Source: an uncultured Coriobacteriaceae bacterium (GTDB lineage Bacteria; Actinomycetota; Coriobacteriia; Coriobacteriales; Atopobiaceae). Taken from it: a DNA stretch of 64,000 nucleotides. The notes below the pieces were generated by a model, which was not told where the DNA came from, searched no databases, and saw only the letters and a program-made list of their open reading frames with translations. Both the position numbers and the translations under genes were made by a program. This document shows positions 1 through 10,628 of this stretch, in pieces. The stretch spans positions 1 through 64,000 of the forward strand of contig CADAUA010000007.1 in the NCBI GenBank assembly GCA_902791035.1. The letters are read 5' to 3'. Numbering within the stretch: the first letter of the stretch is position 1; every line of letters begins with the position of its first letter.

Positions 1-24
1 GGCGGCAAGGCCGTGGGAGGGTAG
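1..24 (+). CDS. Possible 3' end of an upstream gene (last seven codons)
   Basis: Frame 1 reads GGKAVGG followed by TAG at 22-24, and a strong terminator follows 40 bases later on the same strand. This is what the tail of an upstream gene would look like. Seven codons are too few to name a product, and chance cannot be excluded. Confidence 0.3.
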   Translation, partial: GGKAVGG

Positions 25-63
25 GGCGCCGCTGACCACCGAGGGGCGGTCCCGTTTCCGCAG

Positions 64-106
64 GGGAGGGCCCCGCAGCGAGACGCTGCGGGGCCCTCCT
101 TTTTTG
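64..106 (+). terminator. Rho-independent terminator
   Basis: A 16-bp GC-rich stem (65-80 with 84-99) closes on the three-base loop AGA and is followed directly by a run of six T (100-105). It would end transcription coming from the left edge and isolates the regulator gene that follows. Confidence 0.9.
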
Positions 107-439
107 TGTTCGATATATGAGGATGGTGCCTGGCTGCGTGCGATCGCAGCCTGGTCGCGCCGGTGCCCGACGGGTGCCCGACTACATCAGTAAACAAGTT
201 TTCGACACTTTGGTCGAGATGTGTGTATAGCGGGCGACAGTAGAGCTATGCAGGGACTTGATAGGGAATATTACAAATACATTACGCGCTGTATCCTCAA
301 TTTTGCAGCAAACTGACAGGAATGTCCCTAAGAAACTGCAGGCAGCACTCATATTGACGCTCCTTATTAGCACATAATTTGATATTTTGACGTTAGATGG
401 GGCAATCAATGCGAGTGCTGTTTGCGAAGAGGGGCTGCG
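107..439 (+). promoter_or_regulatory. AT-rich leader upstream of the SARP-like regulator
   Basis: These 330 bases contain no convincing gene and are far richer in A/T than the rest of the window from about 190 on. GGTGCCCGAC is repeated directly at 162-171 and 173-182. TTGACG occurs at 354-359 and again at 387-392, but neither has a good -10 box at the right distance. It probably carries the promoter of the next gene, and the base composition hints at recent acquisition. Confidence 0.35.
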
Positions 440-3334
440 ATGGGTGAGCAATGGGACGGCCGGTCAGGCGTACGTAATGGCGGGGGCGTAGTAGCTGCCT
501 CGTTTCCATTGACTACGTTCTTGTCTGGGGATGGAAGTGGCCTGCTGGCGGTTCTGGGCGAACCTGGAATGGGAAAGTCCGCCTTTCTTGGCAGGATCGC
601 TGACGCCGGAAGGTCCCAAGGGTTGGAGGTCTTTCAGACGGAGCTCGGCGGGATGGAGGCCGTGGAGGCAGGCGGGGCCCTAACAAGAATAGTCTCGAAC
701 GCCAACAGGGCTCGACGGACGTCTGAGGTATTGGTCTGCATAGACGATGTGCCCGCAAGCGATGAAGTATCTGGCCGGAAGATGGCCCAGGCCATAAAGA
801 AGATGCTCTCCGCGGGATGCAGGGTCGTGCTGACCATGCTGCCGGAGTGCAGGACCGTACTCGAGCTGCTCCCTGCGGTAACGGTGCTCGAGGGCTCGGA
901 TCTCCTCGTACGCGAGGGTGGAAGGGATTCGACCCCCGGTGCCATCTATGCGCTCAGAAGACTTCAGGGACTTGGGCTGGATGGCAAGGGCAAATCCCTC
1001 ATGGCACAACAGGACGCCCTGCGCTTCGTTGTTGCCGGGGCGCTTCGTGGCGGCCTGATGGACGAAGAAGAGCGAATCCGGCTGGCAATGGTTCTTCTTG
1101 GAGAAGGCGACGAGGCGCGCCTCGTGCGCGTCTTGGGTAGGTGTGATGGCGAGCTCGTGTGGGACATATCTATGGATGCGCCCTTCTTTGGCGTGGACCC
1201 TGGCTCGGGCAGGTTCCGCTGCGTGGCTCTTGAGGCGCCTTCGGACGTCGCAACGTGCTTCTCGATTCTGAGGGACGTATCCCAAGGCTACCCGGACGTC
1301 TGCGTGGCGTGCGCGAGAGAGCTTGGAGAGAGCGGGGACTATCCCCGTATGGCCATGCTGTGCGAGATGCTCGGCGATGATCCGAGGATGTTGAGGTTGG
1401 CTCAGAGGTGGGGGGCACAGCTGCTCGACCTCGGCCGCTCGGGAATGGTGCGCAGGGCCTTTGAGACCTTGGGGCAAGGGGGGTTGGGACAAGACGAGGC
1501 GAGTCTAGCCGCCGCGGTACGGGCAGTCTCCGAGCGAGGGTGCACCTCGGAATGGACGGAGCTATCGCAGGGTGTGATCTCCGGAGGGCGTGACGGGGGA
1601 GACGAGGCGTCTGGACTGCTGATCGCGGTGAGGTTTGCGCTGTCGAGGCGCGTGAGCCCACCTCAGCGCGAGAGTACGAGGATCCTGGATGCAAGGCTGG
1701 GCCTCCACCTGAAGGTCGTTGACCTGCTCCTTGCAGGTGATACCGGGACAGCGTTCGAGCTTCTTGCCGCCCGGCTTCCTGCTCCTGACAGCCAGGGAGC
1801 GTCCAACAGCCTGCTGCGTTTGGACATGGAGGCAGTGCGACTCGCAGAGGGGGAGAGACCGGTTGACCTGCCCTCGGTGATAGATGCAGCGTGCGACACG
1901 CTGCAGTCGCCCGAATACGCAGGTCTGGAGACGTACCCGCGGCTCCTGCGTGCCTGGCGTGAGGCGGTGGTGGGCGACGATGCGGGGAGCGACGTGGACA
2001 CGCTCATAACGCGAACAGAGCGTCTCCGCGAGGGGGTCGCGCATGCATGCGCCCTTCTCATCGGGACGGTTCGGGACCTGAGGGAAGGTTCGTATTCTCG
2101 TGCGACGGTTCGCGCCAGCTTCGCACGCGAGGCCTTCTGCTCCCTGGACCTCATGTACATGGGGGATGTGACCTGTATCCTCCTCATGGCCGCGCGGGCG
2201 GCGTTGGACGAGCGAGAAGGTGCCCTCTCTGAGCTGGGATGGAAGTGGTCGAACGACGATACGGCCGGCGTGGCAAAGCTCCTGGCCCGGGCCATAGACG
2301 GGAGACGCGATGCGGATTCGGCGTATCCCACGTGCCTACCTGAGGAGGCTCCTCGAGGGCTGAGGTGGCTCTTGTTGGTTCTGAGCGACTGTGACCATGC
2401 GTTTGCCTCGAGGTTGCGGTCGGGGATGCCGCGCCACTGGGGAGTCGCCATCTCGGGCATACGTGACCGCCTGGACGTGGAGCGTGGCCCCTTGCAGGAG
2501 GGCCGGGAGGACTTGTCCATGGCCGCGGCATGCCCCATGAGGGTCAGTCTCCTGGGGGACTTCTCGGTGGAGGTCCGCGGGAGGCTGGTGCCCGAGAAGG
2601 TCCTAGAGAAGCGGCGCGCGAAGTCGGTCCTGGTCTATCTGCTCCTGATGCGGTACCGCAGGGCCAAGCGCTATCAGATCGTCGACCAGGTGTTTCCGGA
2701 GTGCGACTACGAAACGGGGCGCAGGCGGGTCTACCAGGCCACGAACGTCATTCGGGATGCCACGGCGGCGGTCGTCCATGGCCTCGACCCCCTGCTGACC
2801 GTGCGAGAGGACCAGTCGCTGGCCGTGCGTCCAGAAGTGGTCTCGTGTGACGTCGACGAGTTCCTGAGCCTCGCGAGGAGGCTCGTGGATGCGGTGGACG
2901 ACGGCACGGCGGTGGCGCTCGCGCGTCGGGTGGAGGAGATCTACCAGGGCGACCTCTTCATCCCCCCAAAGGATGCGACGGGCTACGTGGCAGACATGAG
3001 GGAGCGTCTGCGTACGCTCTATGCGGACGCCATGGTGTCGGGTGCGGAGGCGGCCCTGAGGGAGGGCCAGGCGCGCACGGCCTCGAGGTTCGCCGAGAAC
3101 GCCATGCTCATAGACGAGCTGCGCGAGGACGCGGTGATCGTCCTCATACGGGCCCTCAGGGAGTGCGGGCGCACGACCGAGGCGGAGCGCCGCTACCAGC
3201 GCTATACGCGCAAGCTCGTGCAGACCTCCAGGCGTCCGCCCTCCAAGCGGGTGCGGCTTGCCGCGTTGGGTTCGGTGGGCGGGCCCATGGGACATGCGAG
3301 CCCGTCGTCGGGGCAGGGGGATGCGGGAACGTGA
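440..3334 (+). CDS. SARP/BTAD-type transcriptional regulator with N-terminal P-loop domain
   Basis: This 964-residue protein starts with a nucleotide-binding domain: Walker A GEPGMGKSA near residue 40 and a Walker-B-like LVCIDDVP near 100. A long helical middle follows with no recognisable catalytic motif. From about residue 700 it has an OmpR-like winged helix (MRVSLLGDFSVEVRGR) followed by a bacterial transcriptional activator (BTAD) domain up to about 950. The family is known for STAND-type ATPase regulators that bind DNA; the target here is unknown. ATG 440 is preferred to the in-frame TTG at 422 because AGAGGGG sits six bases upstream of the ATG. It stands alone between a terminator and secA, so control of its own promoter or of distant genes is equally possible. 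Confidence 0.8.
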   Translation: MGEQWDGRSGVRNGGGVVAASFPLTTFLSGDGSGLLAVLGEPGMGKSAFLGRIADAGRSQGLEVFQTELGGMEAVEAGGALTRIVSNANRARRTSEVLVCIDDVPASDEVSGRKMAQAIKKMLSAGCRVVLTMLPECRTVLELLPAVTVLEGSDLLVREGGRDSTPGAIYALRRLQGLGLDGKGKSLMAQQDALRFVVAGALRGGLMDEEERIRLAMVLLGEGDEARLVRVLGRCDGELVWDISMDAPFFGVDPGSGRFRCVALEAPSDVATCFSILRDVSQGYPDVCVACARELGESGDYPRMAMLCEMLGDDPRMLRLAQRWGAQLLDLGRSGMVRRAFETLGQGGLGQDEASLAAAVRAVSERGCTSEWTELSQGVISGGRDGGDEASGLLIAVRFALSRRVSPPQRESTRILDARLGLHLKVVDLLLAGDTGTAFELLAARLPAPDSQGASNSLLRLDMEAVRLAEGERPVDLPSVIDAACDTLQSPEYAGLETYPRLLRAWREAVVGDDAGSDVDTLITRTERLREGVAHACALLIGTVRDLREGSYSRATVRASFAREAFCSLDLMYMGDVTCILLMAARAALDEREGALSELGWKWSNDDTAGVAKLLARAIDGRRDADSAYPTCLPEEAPRGLRWLLLVLSDCDHAFASRLRSGMPRHWGVAISGIRDRLDVERGPLQEGREDLSMAAACPMRVSLLGDFSVEVRGRLVPEKVLEKRRAKSVLVYLLLMRYRRAKRYQIVDQVFPECDYETGRRRVYQATNVIRDATAAVVHGLDPLLTVREDQSLAVRPEVVSCDVDEFLSLARRLVDAVDDGTAVALARRVEEIYQGDLFIPPKDATGYVADMRERLRTLYADAMVSGAEAALREGQARTASRFAENAMLIDELREDAVIVLIRALRECGRTTEAERRYQRYTRKLVQTSRRPPSKRVRLAALGSVGGPMGHASPSSGQGDAGT

Positions 3335-3478
3335 GCCGGCGGCACCCCGATGCAGCGCGCTGGCGGTGCGCTTTTGGTGTGACATGCGCGCGATGGCCGC
3401 GCGGGGTGTGGGCACTGGGTAAAGTGGGGGAGACAACCTGTGCGGCGCAACTGCCCTTATCATAATAAGAGGAACTAA

Positions 3479-6280
<2,802 letters not shown>

Positions 6281-6282
6281 CC

Positions 6283-7413
6283 ATGGCAGACGAGAAGAGC
6301 CCCACAAGCGTCGACGCCGCCGCGCTCGACGCGCTCGAGGTGCGCCTGGGCCAGGTGGAGGGCTACCTCCACGTAGACGAGAAGCGCGGTGTCGTGGCGG
6401 AGCTGGAGCGCCAGAGCGTTGCCCCCGGCTTCTGGGACGATGCCGATGCCGCCCGCGCCACCATGGCGAGGCTTGCCGCCGCCAAGGACGACGTGGATGG
6501 CCTTGCGCACGCCCGCGCACGACTGGAGGACGCCCGCACGGCCCTGGAGCTTGGCCAGGAGATGGGGGACGACGACCTTCTCGCCGAGGCGGCCTCCACG
6601 GCGGCCCAGGTGGAGCATGACCTGGGGGAGCTCGAGCTCTCCAGCTGGTTCACGGACGACCTGGACCACGGCGATGCCATCGTGACCATCACCCCCGGCC
6701 AGGGCGGCCTGGAAGCCCAGGACTGGTGCGAGATGCTCTTCCGCATGTACCTGCGCTACTGCGACCGACGGGGTTGGGGCGTCACCGTGAACGACGCCCC
6801 GGTGGGCGAGGTCATCGGCCTCGACCGGGCCACCTTCACCGTGACGGGCCACAACGCCTATGGCATGCTCCGTGCCGAGCAGGGCGTGCACCGCCTGGTG
6901 CGCATCAGCCCCACGGACGCCCAGAAGCGCCGCCAGACCACCTTTGCGGGCGTGGAGGTGCTGCCCGTGCTTCCGGACGACATCGAGGTGGACATCGACC
7001 CCAAGGACCTGCGCATCGACGTCTACCACTCCACCGGCCATGGCGGCCAGGGCGTGAACACCACCGACTCGGCCGTGCGCATAACCCACCTGCCCACGGG
7101 CACGGTGGTGACCTGCCAGAACGAGCGCTCCCAGCTGCAGAACAAGGCCTTTGCCATGAAGATCCTGCGCTCGCGCCTCTACGAGCAGGAGAAGGCCAAG
7201 CGCGACGCCGAGATCGAGAAGCTCCGCGGCCCCAAGACCGACATCGGCTTTGGCAACCAGATCCGCAGCTACGTCCTCTACCCCTATCAGCTGGTAAAGG
7301 ACCTGCGCACCGGCGTGGAGACGGGCAACGTGGAGTCCGTGCTCGACCAAGGGGACCTAGACAAGTTCGTGTTTGCCTACCATCGCTGGGTGGTGGGCGA
7401 GGCCGCGGAATGA
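6283..7413 (+). CDS. prfB: Peptide chain release factor 2
   Basis: RF2 ends translation at UGA and UAA. The 376-residue protein has the catalytic GGQ at 254-256 in a normal context (GHGGQGVNTTDS). The stop-codon-reading tripeptide, normally Ser-Pro-Phe, reads Ser-Pro-Thr at 209-211 (RISPTDAQKRRQT); RF1 has Thr at the equivalent place in its PxT motif. The programmed +1 frameshift seen in many prfB genes is absent: the stretch aligned to the E. coli frameshift site (GYLHVDEK) is read straight through in one frame. The ATG lies two bases after the secA stop. The stop TGA overlaps the next start as ATGA, indicating translational coupling. Confidence 0.96.
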   Translation: MADEKSPTSVDAAALDALEVRLGQVEGYLHVDEKRGVVAELERQSVAPGFWDDADAARATMARLAAAKDDVDGLAHARARLEDARTALELGQEMGDDDLLAEAASTAAQVEHDLGELELSSWFTDDLDHGDAIVTITPGQGGLEAQDWCEMLFRMYLRYCDRRGWGVTVNDAPVGEVIGLDRATFTVTGHNAYGMLRAEQGVHRLVRISPTDAQKRRQTTFAGVEVLPVLPDDIEVDIDPKDLRIDVYHSTGHGGQGVNTTDSAVRITHLPTGTVVTCQNERSQLQNKAFAMKILRSRLYEQEKAKRDAEIEKLRGPKTDIGFGNQIRSYVLYPYQLVKDLRTGVETGNVESVLDQGDLDKFVFAYHRWVVGEAAE

Positions 7414-8285
7414 CGCGGCACTCCTGGCGCAGCCTCGCCCGAAGCGTCGTCCTCATCGTGGCGGGCACGCTCGTGTACGCGGTGGGCGTGGACGCCTTCG
7501 AGATTCCCGTGGGCATAGCCGCCGGCGGCGTGACGGGTCTGGCCACGGTCCTGGCCGAGGTCGCCTCCTGGTATGGGGCGACCCTGCCCGTGGGCTTGCA
7601 GACCATCGTGATGAACGCGCTTCTCCTCCTGCTCGCCGTGCGGACCGGCTCGCGCCGCTACCTGGCCAACGTCGCCTTCGGGGCGGTTTGCTGCGGCGTC
7701 TTTACGGACCTCCTGGCACCCTACGTGCCTGCGCTGGGCGGGGGCGACCTCGTCATCTGCACGCTCTGGGGAGGCGTGGTCACGGGCGTGGGGCTGGGAC
7801 TGGTCTTTCGTGCCGGGGGCAACACCGGCGGTACCGACATCCTAGCTGAGTTCCTGGCCAGGCGCACGGGCATGGGCGTGGGAACGGCGGTCATCCTGCT
7901 CGACGGCCTTATCGTGGCCGCATCGGCGCCGGTCTTCAGCGTGGAGGTTGCCCTCTATGCGGGCGCCGCCACCTATCTCTCGGGTAAGGTGATCGACGCG
8001 GTGGTGGATGGCCCGCGCTCGCAGCGCGCCGCCTACATCATCAGCGACCAGCACGACCTCATCGCAAACAAGGTCATGTACGACCTGGACCGAGGCTGCA
8101 CGGAGCTGCAGGCGCGCGGCGTGTGGAGCGGCAACGACCGGCCCGTCCTCTTCGTGGTGCTGGGTCGCGGCGAGACCGCGGCGCTCAAGCGTGTGGTGGC
8201 CGAGTGCGATCCCGATGCCATCGTGATCATCAGCGAGGTCTACGAGGCCTTTGGCGAGGGGTTCAAGCAGATAGACCCGCGCTAG
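7410..8285 (+). CDS. YitT-family (DUF161/DUF2179) membrane protein
   Basis: This 291-residue protein has five or six hydrophobic segments in its first 200 residues, including the family stretch AAGGVTGLATVLAE and the glycine-rich FRAGGNTGGTDILAE. A soluble DUF2179 domain follows (AAYIISDQHDLIANKVMYDLDRG and a conserved VYEAFGEGF end). The family is widespread and annotated only as a membrane protein of unknown, possibly transport, function. The start overlaps the prfB stop by four bases, so it belongs to the secA-prfB transcription unit. Family assignment is firm; function is not. Confidence 0.88.
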   Translation: MTRHSWRSLARSVVLIVAGTLVYAVGVDAFEIPVGIAAGGVTGLATVLAEVASWYGATLPVGLQTIVMNALLLLLAVRTGSRRYLANVAFGAVCCGVFTDLLAPYVPALGGGDLVICTLWGGVVTGVGLGLVFRAGGNTGGTDILAEFLARRTGMGVGTAVILLDGLIVAASAPVFSVEVALYAGAATYLSGKVIDAVVDGPRSQRAAYIISDQHDLIANKVMYDLDRGCTELQARGVWSGNDRPVLFVVLGRGETAALKRVVAECDPDAIVIISEVYEAFGEGFKQIDPR

Positions 8286-8312
8286 CGGGGTCGAGGTGGC
8301 CATGGCGCGCCG

Positions 8313-8419
8313 GTTGCACCGCCTGGCCGGGGATTCCGCGCTGACTGCACCAACCGGTCGACCATCTCGCGTCATCTGCACCAATTACGGCCCCGGAAAG
8401 CCCCCGCTTTGGTGCAGTC
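8313..8419. repeat. Inverted and direct TGCACC boxes upstream of ftsE
   Basis: GACTGCACCAA at 8343-8353 is matched by its exact reverse complement TTGGTGCAGTC at 8409-8419. A third copy, CTGCACCAA, lies between them at 8376-8384, and a shorter TTGCACC lies near 8314. They occupy the 320-base gap between the YitT gene and ftsE, which holds no gene. An operator or transcript hairpin is possible; no named motif matches. Confidence 0.5.
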
Positions 8420-8555
8420 GGCGTGCTATCCGCGCGGGTGCTACGCGAGCGGTGCAGCCGCGCGAACGCGCAACGCCCCCTCAAGCCAGCTTTAACCCAT
8501 GTGGGGAGCCTACGCTCTTTGGCAGCCGAGCGCGTGGCACGGCGCGTGCCCTTGG

Positions 8556-8561
8556 TAGAAT
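8556..8561 (+). promoter_or_regulatory. Putative -10 box for ftsEX
   Basis: TAGAAT lies 44 bases before the ftsE start. The same hexamer appears before the DUF1275, NUDIX and MBOAT genes in this window, which suggests it is a usual -10 sequence here. I see no clear -35 box. Confidence 0.35.
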
Positions 8562-8604
8562 GGCGTACGCATTTGTAACCCCGATGCAAAGAGAGGGAGC
8601 TCAC

Positions 8605-9600
8605 GTGGCCAACCATTTTCGTAGCCCGGAGCGAGAGGGGTCGGACGACGCGACTCGTGTGGAGGACGTCACCCAGCAGGCGGAGGTCACGGACGTGACG
8701 GGCACCATGCCCAACCTGCCCGCGATCGACGCCCAGGAGGACGCGGCGGAGGGCACAGCGGCCGGAGAGCCGCTCGAGGCCGTGCAGGCGGTCACCGCCG
8801 ACGACGCCACCGCACCTGTCGTGGGCCAGGAGGGATACAGGAGCGTGTACCAGTCCCTGGAGGGACAGGACTCGCCCAAGGTGTCCCGCACCGGTACGCC
8901 GACCATCTCGTTCCAAAACGTCACACTCATCTACCCGGCCCAACCCGACAAGCCCGCCCTGCAGGACGTCTCGATCGACATCTACCCAGGCGAGTTCGTC
9001 TTTATCGTCGGCCACTCCGGCTCCGGCAAGTCGTCCTTCCTGCGGCTGATCACGCGCGAGCTGCGCGCCACCAGCGGCAAGGTGCTCGTGGCCGGCCAGG
9101 ACCTGACCTCCATGAGGAACAAGAAGGTCCCCTACCTGCGGCGCCAGATCGGCACCGTGTACCAGGACTTCAAGCTCCTGCCCGACAAGACCGTCTACGA
9201 GAACGTGGCCTTCGCGCTGGAGTGCATCGGCAAGCCGCGCGCGGTCGTCCGCGAGCAGGTGCCCGAGGTGCTGCGCCTGGTGGGCCTGGCCGAGAAGATG
9301 GACAACTACCCCGACCAGCTCTCAGGCGGCGAGCAGCAGCGCGTGTCCGTGGCCCGCGCAATGGTCAACCGTCCGCCGTTGCTGATCTGCGACGAGCCCA
9401 CGGGCAACCTGGACCCGGCCATCAGCCTGGGAATCATGAAGCTGCTCGACCGAATCAACCGCGTCGGCACCACCGTGGTCATGGCCACCCACGACCGCGA
9501 GATGGTGGACTCCATGCGCAAGCGCGTGGTGGCCCTCGAGGCCGGCCACGTGGTCCGCGACCAGGAGAGGGGAGGCTACGGCTACTATGGTGCCCTCTAA
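8605..9600 (+). CDS. ftsE: Cell division ATP-binding protein FtsE with acidic N-terminal extension
   Basis: FtsE is the ATPase of the FtsEX complex that controls peptidoglycan hydrolases at the division site. Of its 331 residues, about 100 to 331 form a typical ABC domain: Walker A GHSGSGKSS at 136-144, signature LSGGEQQRVSVARA, Walker B LLICDEPTGNLDP and the H-loop ATHD. The first ~97 residues are an acidic, Ala/Asp/Glu/Thr-rich stretch of low complexity that ordinary FtsE proteins (about 220-230 residues) lack. GTG 8605 is chosen because AGAGGGAG at 8592-8599 stands five bases upstream; starts further up would make the extension longer still. It overlaps ftsX by 14 bases. Confidence 0.95.
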   Translation: MANHFRSPEREGSDDATRVEDVTQQAEVTDVTGTMPNLPAIDAQEDAAEGTAAGEPLEAVQAVTADDATAPVVGQEGYRSVYQSLEGQDSPKVSRTGTPTISFQNVTLIYPAQPDKPALQDVSIDIYPGEFVFIVGHSGSGKSSFLRLITRELRATSGKVLVAGQDLTSMRNKKVPYLRRQIGTVYQDFKLLPDKTVYENVAFALECIGKPRAVVREQVPEVLRLVGLAEKMDNYPDQLSGGEQQRVSVARAMVNRPPLLICDEPTGNLDPAISLGIMKLLDRINRVGTTVVMATHDREMVDSMRKRVVALEAGHVVRDQERGGYGYYGAL

Positions 9601-10513
9601 CCTTGGGTATTCGCTCCGCGAGGCGGGGCATCACTTCAAGAGGAACTTCTCCACGGTGCTGGGTGCCGTGGTCACCATCTTCCTCTCGCTCTTCATCATC
9701 GGCCTCTTCGTGCTCGCCTCCGTGGTGCTCGACAACGTGGTGGGCAGCGTGGAGGATCGCGTGACCATCCAGGCCTTCCTGTCCGACGATGCCGACCAGT
9801 CGGCCGTGGACGCGCTCCAGGCCAAGGTCGAGGGCTGGGACAACGTCGAGTCCGTGACCTACAAGAGCAAGGAGGAGGCCCTCGAGGAGTACAAGAACAC
9901 GATGAGCAACCGCAACGCGTCGGACGCGGTGGCGGCGCTCGACGGCCAGAACCCCATCCCTGCCTCGCTGGTGATCAAGCTGAGCGACCCGCAGCAGGTG
10001 GAGTCCACGGCCACCAAGCTCGCCGCGGACTCCGACTTTGCGGGCGTGTGCGACGATCCCGACAACCCGACCGCCAGCGTCCAGTACGGGCGCGAGACGG
10101 TGGAGCGGCTCTTCAGCGTGACGGGCTACCTGCGCATCGCCGCGATGGTGCTCGTGGTCCTGCTCGTCTTCGTGGCCTTCGTCTTCATCAACAACACGAT
10201 TCGCCTGGCTATCACCGCCCGGCGTCGCGAGATCGCCATCATGCGCCTGGTGGGTGCGAGCAACGGCTTCATCCGTGGGCCCTTCGTCACGGAGGGCGTG
10301 CTGGAGGCGCTCATCGGTTCCGCCCTGGCCATCGCGGCCCTGGCTGCATCGAGCAACGCCCTGCTGCCCAGGCTGGAGAACACCCTGCCCTTCCTGGCCT
10401 TCGTGATCCCGCAGCAGGCCTACCTCATGACCTACGGGGCCCTGCTGGTGATCGGCGTGGTGATTGGCCTCTTTGGCTCGGCGCTCGCCATGAGGCGCTA
10501 CCTCAAGGTGTAG
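9587..10513 (+). CDS. ftsX: Cell division protein FtsX
   Basis: FtsX is the membrane partner of FtsE and transmits its ATPase cycle to cell-wall hydrolases outside the cell. The 308-residue protein has a first membrane helix near 22-44, an extracellular domain of about 120 residues (the FtsX_ECD region with MSNRNASDAVAALDG), then three more helices near 175, 230 and 275, which is the family topology. The start lies inside the end of ftsE, so expression is coupled. A strong terminator follows, ending this transcription unit. Confidence 0.96.
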   Translation: MVPSNLGYSLREAGHHFKRNFSTVLGAVVTIFLSLFIIGLFVLASVVLDNVVGSVEDRVTIQAFLSDDADQSAVDALQAKVEGWDNVESVTYKSKEEALEEYKNTMSNRNASDAVAALDGQNPIPASLVIKLSDPQQVESTATKLAADSDFAGVCDDPDNPTASVQYGRETVERLFSVTGYLRIAAMVLVVLLVFVAFVFINNTIRLAITARRREIAIMRLVGASNGFIRGPFVTEGVLEALIGSALAIAALAASSNALLPRLENTLPFLAFVIPQQAYLMTYGALLVIGVVIGLFGSALAMRRYLKV

Positions 10514-10539
10514 CCACGAGTGCACAGACTGGTATCGTT

Positions 10540-10570
10540 GGGGGCGGCGTGCAAGCGTCGCCCCCGTTTT
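10540..10570 (+). terminator. Rho-independent terminator after ftsX
   Basis: A ten-base-pair stem (10540-10549 with 10556-10565) with a six-base loop is followed by GTTTT. It closes the secA-to-ftsX region. Confidence 0.85.
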
Positions 10571-10584
10571 GTGTGGGGCTAGGC

Positions 10585-10615
10585 CGTGCCAAGAGTGTCT
10601 GACACCTTTGGCACG
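10585..10615. repeat. Dispersed 31-bp palindrome, GTGCC-type copy 1
   Basis: CGTGCCAAGAGTGTC, a central T, then GACACCTTTGGCACG. Two of the 15 pairs are mismatched. It belongs to an intergenic family whose inner GTGTC/GACAC is fixed while the outer arms vary together. This copy lies between the ftsX terminator and rnr. Confidence 0.75.
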
Positions 10616-10628
10616 CGGAGGGAGGGCC

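Noticed and set aside
182-451. Minus-strand 89-residue open frame in the AT-rich leader
   Set aside because: It overlaps the regulator start, has no ribosome binding site, and its composition and sequence look like chance translation of noncoding DNA.
6340-6400. Programmed frameshift in prfB
   Set aside because: The stretch aligned with the known frameshift site is continuous in one frame (GYLHVDEK) with no in-frame TGA and no shifted coding.
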